From positions 1 through 64,000 of the forward strand of contig JACDEI010000013.1 in assembly GCA_013816485.1 (NCBI GenBank): a DNA stretch of 64,000 nucleotides. The letters are read 5' to 3'. The position numbers and the translations under genes are program-made. How positions within the stretch are numbered: the stretch's first letter is position 1; each line of letters opens with the position of its first letter. Source of the stretch: Planctomycetota bacterium (lineage in GTDB: Bacteria > Planctomycetota > UBA11346). A model generated the notes under the pieces. It was not told the origin of the DNA. It searched no databases and saw only the letters and a program-made list of their open reading frames with translations. Of this stretch, positions 44,512-52,701 are shown piece by piece.

Positions 44512-45804
44512 TCAGGAATCGGTCGGCTTCTCGTCCCGACCGGTGATCAACCGCGCATTGCGGTTCCAGGTCAGGTAGTGCCAACCCCATTGCATCAGCA
44601 CCAGCAGGCGGTTTTCGAAACGCACCAGGGCCATCAGGTGGACGAACAACCACGCCAACCACGCGAGGGTGCCCGAGAGCTTCCAGCGTCCGACCTGCGC
44701 CACCGCCAGCCGGCGGCCGATGGTGGCCATGCTCCCAGGATCGCGGTAACGAAACGGCGGTAGCGTCCGCTGAGCGAGTCGTGCCAGGGTGAGCTTGGCG
44801 ACGTAGGTTCCCTGCTGCATCGCCACCGGCGCCACACCCGGCAACGGTGGCGCGTCGATGCCGCCGACATGGGCGAGGTCACCGATGACGAAGATCTCCG
44901 GGTGCGTGGGGATGGCGCAGTCCACGCCGACCACGATGCGTCCGGCGCGGTCCAAGGCGGCAGCGGTCGCCTCCGCCACGGCTTTGCCGATGGGCGCACC
45001 CTGCACGCCCGCACCCCACAACACGGTGCCGGTGGCGATGAGTTCCTCCTCAGTGCCATGTCGCAGCACGACGCTGTGGTCATCGATTTTCACCACCGCC
45101 GTGCTGATGCGTACGGTCACACCCAATCCGGCGAGCGCGGCAGCGGCATTAACCGAGTGTTCCTCGGCAAAACCCGCCAGCACCCGCGGGCCCGCTTCCA
45201 CCAGCAGGATGCGGGCGGTGGCGGTATCTATGCGCCGGAATTCCCGCGGCAACGTATGGCGGGCGTTCTCAGCCAAGGCGCCGGCCAACTCGACACCCGT
45301 AGGTCCGGCACCGACCACCACGAAGGTGAGCAGCGCCGCGCGTTTGGCGTCATCCTCCTCGCGTTCTGCTGCTTCGAAGGCGGCGAAGATACGCCGGCGC
45401 ATGCTGGTGGCATCCTCGATGGTCTTGAGCCCAGGTGCATGGGCCTCCCATTCGGGATGACCGAAGTAGTGGTGCCGTGCGCCCGCAGCGACGATCAACG
45501 TATCGTAGGGCAATTCTCCATCTGCCAGACGCAGGATTTTCCGCGGTGCATCGAGTCCGACTGCCTTGCCCAGCAGCACACGGGTGTTGGCTTGGCGCTT
45601 CACCAGGCTGCGCAGCGGCGAGGCGATGTTCGCGGGTGACAAGGCCCCGGTGGCGACCTGATACAAGAGCGGTTGGAAGAGGTGGAAGTTGCGCTGATCC
45701 ACCAACGTCACGGATACCTCGGCATGTCGCAGGGCGAGAGCCGCCTGTAGACCGCCGAAACCACCACCGACGATGACCACCTGATGCGCATGAAGACCTG
45801 TCAT
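44512..45804 (-). CDS. ndh: Type II NADH dehydrogenase (NDH-2)
   Basis: The 430-residue flavoprotein has an N-terminal FAD site GGGFGGLQAA (13-22), a central NAD site (VVVGAGPTGVELAGALAE), and the family segments HHYFGHPEWEAHAPGLKT and PEIFVIGDLAHVGG. A C-terminal amphipathic stretch (LAWLAWLFVHLMALVRF) anchors it to the membrane. It transfers electrons from NADH to quinone without pumping protons. It is divergent from the second ECF operon. Confidence 0.93.
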   Translation of the reverse strand: MTGLHAHQVVIVGGGFGGLQAALALRHAEVSVTLVDQRNFHLFQPLLYQVATGALSPANIASPLRSLVKRQANTRVLLGKAVGLDAPRKILRLADGELPYDTLIVAAGARHHYFGHPEWEAHAPGLKTIEDATSMRRRIFAAFEAAEREEDDAKRAALLTFVVVGAGPTGVELAGALAENARHTLPREFRRIDTATARILLVEAGPRVLAGFAEEHSVNAAAALAGLGVTVRISTAVVKIDDHSVVLRHGTEEELIATGTVLWGAGVQGAPIGKAVAEATAAALDRAGRIVVGVDCAIPTHPEIFVIGDLAHVGGIDAPPLPGVAPVAMQQGTYVAKLTLARLAQRTLPPFRYRDPGSMATIGRRLAVAQVGRWKLSGTLAWLAWLFVHLMALVRFENRLLVLMQWGWHYLTWNRNARLITGRDEKPTDS

Positions 45805-45974
45805 GCGCAGAACCTAGTCGGGCTTTTCAGCGACCCTAGGGTTGCATTTTCGACCAAGCTCCAGGTCTTGTCCTCACGGATAGATGCGACACGTGGACAG
45901 CGCAGGCGCAAGCGCTCAGGGAAAGCCAGTGAGATCGGTTGGCGGGACGGATACCGTCAGGCAGGAGCCCCTGG

Positions 45975-46505
45975 GTGGACGAACACGAACTCATCCGTGC
46001 CGCTGTCGCTGGTGATGAAGAGGCTTTCGCAGGTCTCGTCCGCCTGCATCAGGCCCGCTTGCGTGGGCTGGTGGCGTTGTCGCTTAGCGAGCGCGACGAT
46101 GTGCTGGAAGTCGTGCAGGAAAGTTTCGTCGACGCCTGGCGCTCACTCGATCGTTTCGATCAGACGCGGGAGTTCGGGCCGTGGCTGCGCACCATCGGCC
46201 GCAACCGCACGCTCAAGTTCCTGCGTGATCGGTTGCCACGTCGCCGGCGAGAGCTGGCGTTGGTGGATGAGGCGCTCATCGCGGCACCGTTATCGGAACT
46301 GGCGGATGATCGTTTGGTGGCGCTGCGTCGCTGTTTGGAGCGCTTGGATGCGGAGCACCGGCGTTTGTTGGAGCAACGTTTCGCCGACGGAATCCCAGTG
46401 CAGGAACTGGCGCTCGCACTCGGGAAATCGCCCAACGCCGTGTCGATGATCCTGCTGCGGTTGAAAGACGTCCTGCATCGTTGTGTCGCTGGAGCGGCCT
46501 CATGA
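45975..46505 (+). CDS. ECF-type RNA polymerase sigma factor (second)
   Basis: The GTG at 45975 is preceded by AGGAG at 45963 and gives VDEHELIRAAVAGDEEAFAGL; the ATG at 45939 lacks a site. The 176-residue product has region 2 (VLEVVQESFVDAWRSLDRFD, WLRTIGRNRTLKFLRD) and region 4 (ELALALGKSPNAVSMILLRLK). The stop overlaps the next start by four bases. It is not a close copy of the factor at 5034. It probably responds to the FecR protein downstream. Confidence 0.92.
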   Translation: MDEHELIRAAVAGDEEAFAGLVRLHQARLRGLVALSLSERDDVLEVVQESFVDAWRSLDRFDQTREFGPWLRTIGRNRTLKFLRDRLPRRRRELALVDEALIAAPLSELADDRLVALRRCLERLDAEHRRLLEQRFADGIPVQELALALGKSPNAVSMILLRLKDVLHRCVAGAAS

Positions 46506-47848
46506 GCAGGTCCGCAAACGAGCAAACCAATCTGGCGATCGCGGCCTATCACGAGGGTACGCTCGATGCCGCTGGCTCGCAGGTGTTGGTCGAGGCGTTG
46601 CGTGGTGCCGATGCCAGGGCGGTGCGCGACCGTCTGGCGCTGGATGGCCTGCTGGCGCAAGCGTTCACCGCCGATGACGCGGTGGTGCGCAGCGTGCGCG
46701 AACGTCTGGCGGCCGAACGTTCGGCGAGCGCGGTGGTGAAGGCCGTCCGTCGCTCGCTGCCGAGTCGCAGGCACCGTCAGGTGTCGACCACTTGGTGGTC
46801 GCGCGCGGCGGTCGCGGCGTTGTTGGCGTTGGTCGTCGGTGGTTGCTGGTGGTTCACCGCACGCCATCAGGCGCACGTGTACGAATGCCGGGTCGGCTCA
46901 AGCGGGCCTCTCGTTGTCGCGCGTGACGGCAGGGCGCTCACCCTCACCAAAGGAGGCGACCTGTTCGCGGAAGATGGCCTGACCATGACCGTGACGACCA
47001 CCCTGGTGTGGGCGGATGGTTCGCAGGTGGTCTTTGGTTCGGGTTCGCAGGTGGAGCTGAAACGCCCGGCCCTAGGGCCGGGGTTCCGCTTGGTGAACGG
47101 CACCGCCAGCGCCGAGATCGCGCCGCAACGTCCAGGTTTGTCGTTTGTCATCGCCACACCCGAAGCGCGCGTCGAGGTGCTGGGCACGCGGTTTCAGATG
47201 CATGCGGGCGAGCAGCGCACCCGTCTTGAGGTCCAGCATGGGAACGTGCGGATGACGCGTATCGCTGACGGCAAGGCAGTGATCGTGGGAGCGGAACAAC
47301 GCGCCATCGTCGCCGAAGGCGAGGACTTCACGGTGCGCCCGATCGTCGTGGCGACGACGACTCCACCCGTGACGGTGCCGGTGGTCCCGCCGCTAGAGGA
47401 ACCAGCGTGGAAACCGCTGTTCGCCGACAGCGGCTTCGACGGTTGGATCATGCAGCACGGCCGTTGGAGCAACCTGCATGGCCGCATACGCGGTGAGGAT
47501 CCGCACCACGGCAAGGTGCGCCTGCTCGGTCAGCATCCCTTCGCTGACCTCGAGCTGAGCTGCCGCTTGCGCATCACCGGTGTCGATCGGGCCGAGGTCC
47601 AGGTCGGCGACTACAACTGGTTCGCTGAAGTGCCGGCCAAGGGCGGGGAATGGGTGCAGGTGGAGATCACCCAGCGTGGCGACGCCCTGCGTGTCACCGC
47701 CGATGGCGTGGCGCTGCCGCTGCACGCCGGCGACGGCCGGCCGATGCGTGCTGGACCGCTGGCCTTCTATGCCATGCCGGGCGGCACGCTCGAGATCTTC
47801 GACGCGCGTTTCCGTGTTCCCGTGAGCAACCCAGCGCCGACGAGGTGA
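46502..47848 (+). CDS. FecR-domain protein with C-terminal laminin-G/DUF1080-like domain
   Basis: Start overlaps the sigma stop (ATGA). The 448-residue product has an N-terminal cytoplasmic part (1-100), one membrane helix (about 101-119), a FecR domain (about 130-260, with VEVLGTRFQMHAGEQRTRLEV), a Pro/Val linker and a C-terminal domain (about 305-440) with LFADSGFDGWIMQHGRWSNL, reminiscent of DUF1080/concanavalin-like folds. The outer domain may bind a glycan and signal to the sigma factor. Confidence 0.87.
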   Translation: MSRSANEQTNLAIAAYHEGTLDAAGSQVLVEALRGADARAVRDRLALDGLLAQAFTADDAVVRSVRERLAAERSASAVVKAVRRSLPSRRHRQVSTTWWSRAAVAALLALVVGGCWWFTARHQAHVYECRVGSSGPLVVARDGRALTLTKGGDLFAEDGLTMTVTTTLVWADGSQVVFGSGSQVELKRPALGPGFRLVNGTASAEIAPQRPGLSFVIATPEARVEVLGTRFQMHAGEQRTRLEVQHGNVRMTRIADGKAVIVGAEQRAIVAEGEDFTVRPIVVATTTPPVTVPVVPPLEEPAWKPLFADSGFDGWIMQHGRWSNLHGRIRGEDPHHGKVRLLGQHPFADLELSCRLRITGVDRAEVQVGDYNWFAEVPAKGGEWVQVEITQRGDALRVTADGVALPLHAGDGRPMRAGPLAFYAMPGGTLEIFDARFRVPVSNPAPTR

Positions 47849-47851
47849 TCC

Positions 47852-49648
47852 ATGCGTATCCTGCCACTCCTGCTGTTGGCACCCGTGCTGGTCGCCGCCG
47901 AACGCATCAACCACGCCGGGCGCATCCTGGGTCCGGAGCCAACCGTCACCACGCCGGTGTTGTTCAACACGCCGCAGGCCGACGCGATCGTTTCGGCGCT
48001 GCAGATCATGCCGAAGGACAATCCGTGGAACGAGGTCATCACCAACCGGCCGGTGCATGCTGATTCCGGGATCATCATGGGGCGCATCCGTTCCGATCTG
48101 GTGGCGATCAGCAGCAATCGCAACACGCTCAAGGTCTTCGCCGAGATGAACTACGTGCTGGTGCCGCCGGCGCAGGCCAACATCGGCATACGCTTCACCG
48201 AGTATCCCGACGACTCCGACTTCAACGGCGGCACCAGTCCGGTCGCGACGTGGCCGATCCCGACGAACATGCCGGTGGAGACCTGGCCGTCCAATCGTCC
48301 AGCAGGTGAAAGTAATGAGACCTGGCAACGCACGGTGATCGATCAGGACCGTCATTCCATCATCGTGCAGCCGGGTGCGACACCGCGGCTGTTCGAAACC
48401 TGGCAGGCGGTGCTGACCAACAACACGCCGAACTGGCAGGCGTCGAACGGCGCGATCTTCCGCTACGACAGCAACGCGCTGCGGACGGCGGGAGGGACCT
48501 CGGGCGACGCTGCTGGGCTGCCGCTGTTCCCGGCGCTCATCCGCTACGACGAATGTGAACGCGGCGTGATCGAGCACGCGCTGCGCATCGTGGTGAACAA
48601 ATCACGCAAGCAGTACATCTACCCGGCGACGCACCACGCCTCGCCGATCGACCGGCTGAATGATGACGGGAGCATCAATCTGAGTTTTCCCAGTTATCCG
48701 GCGATGGGCCAGCGCGTGCGGCTGAAGTCGTCGTTCAGTGTGCCGGCTGGTTGGAGCAAACAGTCCAGGGCCGTGGCCAATGCGCTGAAGAAGTACGGTG
48801 CGCTGGTGGCTGACAACGGCGGGTTCTTCTCGGTCTCGGTCTGTCCCGACCAGCGTTTTCCCGCCGGCTGTTTCAACGATGTCCAAACCATCGACATCAA
48901 CCAGTTCGACGTGATCAGCACCACCGGCGCGAGCGAAGGCCCGCGTGCCGCCGGCGGACCGAACGCGGGCGCTGGTGCTGACCAGAACGTGCAACTCGCC
49001 CGTGGTGCGATGTTGAACGGCACGGCCTCCGGCGGTGGCATCACCACCACCTGGAGCCTCTATGATCCGGCGGGCGCTCCCGGCACCGTCACCATCGCGG
49101 CACCGTCTTCCGTGAAGTCCACGGTGACGTTCAGCGCCGCGGGGGCCTACACCTTCCTGCTCACCGTCACTGATGGCACCCACACCCCAGCTTACGATGC
49201 GGTGGTGATCACGGCGCTCGACGGCGGAGAAGGGAATCCGGAACCGACGCTTTCGGCGATTTCGCCCGAGTCGTTGGTTGCCGGCAGCGGCACGTACACC
49301 ATGACGTTGATGGGTAGCAACCTGCTGCCGTCATCCGTGGTGACGTGGACGGGCCAAGCGGCATTGTTGCCGATTACCGCCACCGATGGCGAAATCACCG
49401 TGACCGTGCCGGCCAGTTACGTCACCAGTGGCGGCAATCCTGAGATACGGGTGGTCAATCCGACGCCGGGTGGCGGCACGTCCGCGGCGTTGACGGTGAC
49501 CATCACCGCAGCGGTCGGTGGTGGCGGTGGCGGACCGGGTGGCAGCGGATCGGGTGGCGGTGGATGCGGCATTGGTGCGCTCAGTGCGCTGATGATGCTT
49601 GGCCTGGGCTTCGGCCTGAGAGGATGGAGCATATGCGTACAACGTTGA
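47852..49648 (+). CDS. Secreted protein with IPT/TIG domain and GGxGC-type sorting tail
   Basis: The gene starts 3 bases after the FecR gene. The 598-residue protein has a signal peptide (MRILPLLLLAPVLVAA), a main region (about 20-360) with PKDNPWNEVITNRPV, GAIFRYDSNALR and LKKYGALVADNGGFF, which I recall from a family of secreted proteins of unknown function in myxobacteria and PVC bacteria, a PKD/Ig-like domain (about 360-455) and an IPT/TIG domain (about 465-555). The end is a Gly-rich linker, GGGGCGIGAL, a hydrophobic stretch and R/K residues: a C-terminal sorting signal. The protein is probably anchored or secreted through a dedicated protease. Confidence 0.8.
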   Translation: MRILPLLLLAPVLVAAERINHAGRILGPEPTVTTPVLFNTPQADAIVSALQIMPKDNPWNEVITNRPVHADSGIIMGRIRSDLVAISSNRNTLKVFAEMNYVLVPPAQANIGIRFTEYPDDSDFNGGTSPVATWPIPTNMPVETWPSNRPAGESNETWQRTVIDQDRHSIIVQPGATPRLFETWQAVLTNNTPNWQASNGAIFRYDSNALRTAGGTSGDAAGLPLFPALIRYDECERGVIEHALRIVVNKSRKQYIYPATHHASPIDRLNDDGSINLSFPSYPAMGQRVRLKSSFSVPAGWSKQSRAVANALKKYGALVADNGGFFSVSVCPDQRFPAGCFNDVQTIDINQFDVISTTGASEGPRAAGGPNAGAGADQNVQLARGAMLNGTASGGGITTTWSLYDPAGAPGTVTIAAPSSVKSTVTFSAAGAYTFLLTVTDGTHTPAYDAVVITALDGGEGNPEPTLSAISPESLVAGSGTYTMTLMGSNLLPSSVVTWTGQAALLPITATDGEITVTVPASYVTSGGNPEIRVVNPTPGGGTSAALTVTITAAVGGGGGGPGGSGSGGGGCGIGALSALMMLGLGFGLRGWSICVQR

Positions 49649-50763
49649 TCTGCTGCCTGATCATTGCCCAGACGCTGGCCGGCGCGAGCGAGGTTGGGCT
49701 GCTGCGTCTGCCCGCCGGCGGCTTGCAACCGCAGGTGACGGCGGATGCCCAGGGCGGCCTGCACGTGGTCTACCTCGCTGGTGAGCCGATGGCGGCGGAG
49801 GTCTTCTATGTCCGGCGTGCTGCTGGTGCGGGCGAGTGGTCGGCACCGCTACGGGTGAACTCGCAACCCAAGGCCGCCATCGCCATGGGCACCGTGCGCG
49901 GCGCGCATCTGGCACTCGGTCGCGACGGTCGCGTCCACGTGGCGTGGCTCGGCAGCGCTGCGGCCCAGCCACGTCCGGCGGACGGCAGCATGCCGATGCT
50001 CTATGCCCGGCTCGATGCCGGAGCCACGGCGTTCACCGAACAACGCAATCTGGTGAACAAAGCCAGCGGCCTGGACGGCGGCGGCAGCATCGCCGCGGAT
50101 GCCACCGGTCAGGTGCATGTGGTGTGGCATGCGATGGCGGGTGCGAAGGACGAGGCCGGGCGCGGGGTCTTTATCAGTTCATCGAGCGATGACGGAGCCA
50201 CCTTCGGCCCCGAATTATTGGCGCAGGATGCAGCGGTCGGCGTGTGTGCGTGCTGCGGCTTGGCGGCTGCTGCTGCCGATGGCCGCGTCGCGGTGCTCTA
50301 CCGCGCGGCCGCCGGTAATACGCAGCGCGACGCCGTGCTGCTGACCACTAGCGATCGGAAACGCTGGCGCGGTACCAGCCTGCAACCGTGGCCGCTCGAC
50401 CAGTGTCCGATGAGCACTGCCGCGCTGGTCCCGCTCGATAAGGGACGTTGGTTGAGTGCGTGGCAGACCGGACCGCAGGTGTGGTGGAGCGAGATCGCCG
50501 CCAACGGCAAACCCGGTCGCGAGATCGCTGCCCCAGGTGAAGCCAAAGGCCGCAAACATCCGGCGCTCGCGCTCCAACGCGATGGCCGCGTTTTGTTCGC
50601 CTGGAGCGAAGGCACCGGCTGGAACAAAGGCGGCACGATCCACTGGCAGGAGTTCGACGCCAAGGGTAAGGCGGTCGGCGCCGCCGGCCGAGCCGATGGT
50701 CTGCAGGCCTGGAGTCTGCCGGCGGTGGCGCCGTGGGGCGAGAGTTTCGCGCTGATCTACTGA
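49633..50763 (+). CDS. Secreted BNR-like propeller protein with CxCC motif (second)
   Basis: The start overlaps the previous gene by 16 bases and follows GAGAGGATGGAG. The 376-residue protein has a signal peptide (MRTTLICCLIIAQTLAGA) and degenerate Asp-box repeats. CACC lies at 205-208, followed by GRVAVLYRAAAGNTQRDAVLL, matching CECC and DVVAVLYRASEPRDMRLLF in the protein at 30567-31727. The two are paralogues in unrelated operons: one with a TonB receptor, this one with a sigma/FecR pair. Confidence 0.85.
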   Translation: MRTTLICCLIIAQTLAGASEVGLLRLPAGGLQPQVTADAQGGLHVVYLAGEPMAAEVFYVRRAAGAGEWSAPLRVNSQPKAAIAMGTVRGAHLALGRDGRVHVAWLGSAAAQPRPADGSMPMLYARLDAGATAFTEQRNLVNKASGLDGGGSIAADATGQVHVVWHAMAGAKDEAGRGVFISSSSDDGATFGPELLAQDAAVGVCACCGLAAAAADGRVAVLYRAAAGNTQRDAVLLTTSDRKRWRGTSLQPWPLDQCPMSTAALVPLDKGRWLSAWQTGPQVWWSEIAANGKPGREIAAPGEAKGRKHPALALQRDGRVLFAWSEGTGWNKGGTIHWQEFDAKGKAVGAAGRADGLQAWSLPAVAPWGESFALIY

Positions 50764-50774
50764 AAAAGCAGTTC

Positions 50775-50820
50775 AACCGCAGAGGGCGCAGAGGGCGCAG
50801 AGGGCGCAGAGGGCACAGGG
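50775..50820. repeat. Nonamer tandem array (CGCAGAGGG)n
   Basis: About five copies of GCAGAGGGC follow the stop of the BNR gene. The rest of the gap (50821-50998) has no gene. Similar CAGAGG words occur at 29808-29836. Confidence 0.8.
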
Positions 50821-50998
50821 ATCAGCATTTCAGTGGTGATCATGGTACGCAGATTTTTCCTCAGCGGTTGATCCGTTGGCGTTTCCCAGGCCGGAAGGTG
50901 CGCTGCCGATGCCGCACACAGCCCGCCGTGTGCGATTGCCCGCCGGATAAATGTTTCTACAAACCAGCCTGCCGCACCCCGACCTGCTGGAGAGAACC

Positions 50999-51724
50999 AT
51001 GATCCGCTTCCTCGTCAAAACGGTGATCATCGTCGCTGTGGTGGTGTTCGTCCTGCCGTTCGTGGCCATCGTCGGCCTGGGCCTATTCACGGGCGCCAAG
51101 GACAGCGCCGCGGATGGCGGCGGTGATCCGGGCAAGGTGATCTACGACGACATGAACCGGATGATCGGCAGCTACAACGGTGTCGACGGCTTCGGCAACA
51201 CGCCGGAGGCGCGGGCGATCGCGCAACGTTTCGCCATGGCGATGAAGGAGATCCGCAGCGAAGCCTTCACCAAGGGCAAGGACGGCGCGGTGTCGCTGTC
51301 GCAGGGACATTTCATCACCTATTGCCACGGCGATGACAAGTCGTTCGTCCTGCTGTGCCATGTGCCGGAGTTCCGGCGTTTCCAGGACGATGCCAAAGCG
51401 GCGCTGATGGGGATCGCCTGGAACGTCGCGCAGAGCGCGACCGCCACGCCGGACGAGAAACCGCGCACGCTGGTGATCGGACTGCGGGGCGTCGCGCTCT
51501 ACTACCAGTTCTGGTCCGGTACGACGACCGGTAAACCCGCGCAGAAACTCGACAGCAGCGACGGGAAGAAGGTGGTCTACCGGGTGCTGGCTCCACCGGC
51601 CAGACCAGCACCAGTGACAGCGCCGCCGGCAGCGACCCCAGCGCCCGCGTCGGAACCCGTTCCGACAGCGGTCGAGGCCAAGCCAACCGGCTGGCGCTTG
51701 CACCTCCGTCCGGCCGTCGGCTGA
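50999..51724 (+). CDS. Hypothetical single-pass membrane protein
   Basis: I do not recognise this protein. The ATG at 50999 follows CTGGAGAG. The 241-residue product has an N-terminal membrane helix (about 4-28), a soluble domain (about 35-195) with AIAQRFAMAMKEIRSEAF and CHGDDKSFVLLCHVPEFRRF, and a Pro/Ala-rich tail (about 195-230). A periplasmic location is likely. Confidence 0.75.
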   Translation: MIRFLVKTVIIVAVVVFVLPFVAIVGLGLFTGAKDSAADGGGDPGKVIYDDMNRMIGSYNGVDGFGNTPEARAIAQRFAMAMKEIRSEAFTKGKDGAVSLSQGHFITYCHGDDKSFVLLCHVPEFRRFQDDAKAALMGIAWNVAQSATATPDEKPRTLVIGLRGVALYYQFWSGTTTGKPAQKLDSSDGKKVVYRVLAPPARPAPVTAPPAATPAPASEPVPTAVEAKPTGWRLHLRPAVG

Positions 51725-51726
51725 GG

Positions 51727-52011
51727 TCAGGTTGGCGTCTGGGCGGGTTCTGCGGCGGGTTCTGCGGCGGGTTTGGGCCTGCGTACCAGGGTGAAGATGC
51801 CGAGCAGTTCGATCAGTCCACCGACCGCACCGGCGATGATCAGGCCGATGATGATCTGCTGTGGCGTCGCGGTGATTTCCTGACCGACGATCACCACCGT
51901 CACCGGATCGGGGCCTTCCAACTGGGTCTGATTGGCGAGGTAGACGTAGACCGCCATCGCCATGATCGCGAGGCCGGTGATCATGCGGATGAGGCCGGAG
52001 ATGATGCGCAT
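51727..52011 (-). CDS. Hypothetical two-helix membrane protein
   Basis: The 94-residue product has two hydrophobic helices (about 5-25 and 52-75, GLIIAGAVGGLIELLGIF) and an Ala/Pro/Glu tail with two copies of PAAEPA. It is unknown to me. Its stop is three bases from that of the convergent gene at 50999-51724. Confidence 0.6.
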   Translation of the reverse strand: MRIISGLIRMITGLAIMAMAVYVYLANQTQLEGPDPVTVVIVGQEITATPQQIIIGLIIAGAVGGLIELLGIFTLVRRPKPAAEPAAEPAQTPT

Positions 52012-52077
52012 GGGAGTTTCCGTGGTTCGCGCCATCCTGCCGGGTTGATCCGCGAGGACAAGAAACGCCTGAGATGG

Positions 52078-52115
52078 TCGAGGATGCGCGTAGGATGCGC
52101 GTAGGATGCGCGTTG
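52078..52115. repeat. Triple 12-mer repeat (GGATGCGCGTA)
   Basis: Three consecutive units of AGGATGCGCGT lie between the divergent membrane-protein and monooxygenase genes. They may be only a small array, or spaced regulatory sites. Confidence 0.6.
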
Positions 52116-52237
52116 GCGAAGTGTTCTTCCGATCGCGGTGGTTCAGCGCGGTGGACGGGATGCGTCCAGAACCACGATCACCCCGCTTGCCGACGCCACT
52201 CGTCAGCCGACCATCTGCGCCGTCGGAGGAACGCGCC

Positions 52238-52540
52238 ATGTTCGTGGTTTGGGTCGATATCCAGGTGAAGCCAGAGCACGTCGAGGCGTTCATCTGTGCG
52301 AGCGCAGACAATCACCGCAACACCATCCAGGAACCCGGCAACCGCCGCTTCGACGTGCTGCGCCTCAACGACCTACCGACACACTTCCGACTCTACGAGG
52401 TCTACGTCGACGAGGCGGCGTTCAAAGCGCACCAGCAGACCGCGCACTACTTCCGCTGGCGCGACACGGTGGAGCCATTCATGGCGGTGAAACGTTCGGC
52501 GGAGAAGTTGACGTCAGTGTTTCCTGAACCGTGGGCGTAG
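52238..52540 (+). CDS. Antibiotic biosynthesis monooxygenase (ABM) family protein
   Basis: The ATG at 52238 follows GGAGGA. The 100-residue protein has the ABM dimeric alpha/beta barrel: MFVVWVDIQVKPEHVEAFI, NRRFDVLRLNDLPTHFRLYE and HQQTAHYFRWRDTV. The pattern is close to LsrG-like autoinducer-2 handling enzymes and quinol monooxygenases. Substrate is not predictable. Confidence 0.88.
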   Translation: MFVVWVDIQVKPEHVEAFICASADNHRNTIQEPGNRRFDVLRLNDLPTHFRLYEVYVDEAAFKAHQQTAHYFRWRDTVEPFMAVKRSAEKLTSVFPEPWA

Positions 52541-52546
52541 AGCCGC

Positions 52547-52630
52547 GTCCGGAGTCCGGAGTCCGGAGTCCGGAGTCACCAGACCGTTCGCTTATCGAGG
52601 CCCCGGACCCCGGACCCCGGACCCCGGACC
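52547..52630. repeat. Heptamer arrays (GTCCGGA)n and (CCCGGAC)n in a 5' region
   Basis: Four units of GTCCGGA (52547-52577) and four of CCCCGGA (52601-52630), partly complementary, lie between the monooxygenase stop and the MFS gene. The frame of the MFS gene remains open through them and would encode RPESGVRSPESP and DPGPRTPD, which look repeat-derived. Confidence 0.85.
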
Positions 52631-52701
52631 TTGGCTCCGCCCCGATCGACCGCATCGTCGCACCATTCGGCGCGCGTCGCCTCGTCGCCGGTCGCCGTGG
52701 C

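Noticed and set aside
45805-45974. Autoregulatory ECF promoter upstream of the second sigma factor
   Set aside because: No pair of -35 and -10 words is shared with the region upstream of the first sigma factor, so a site cannot be supported.
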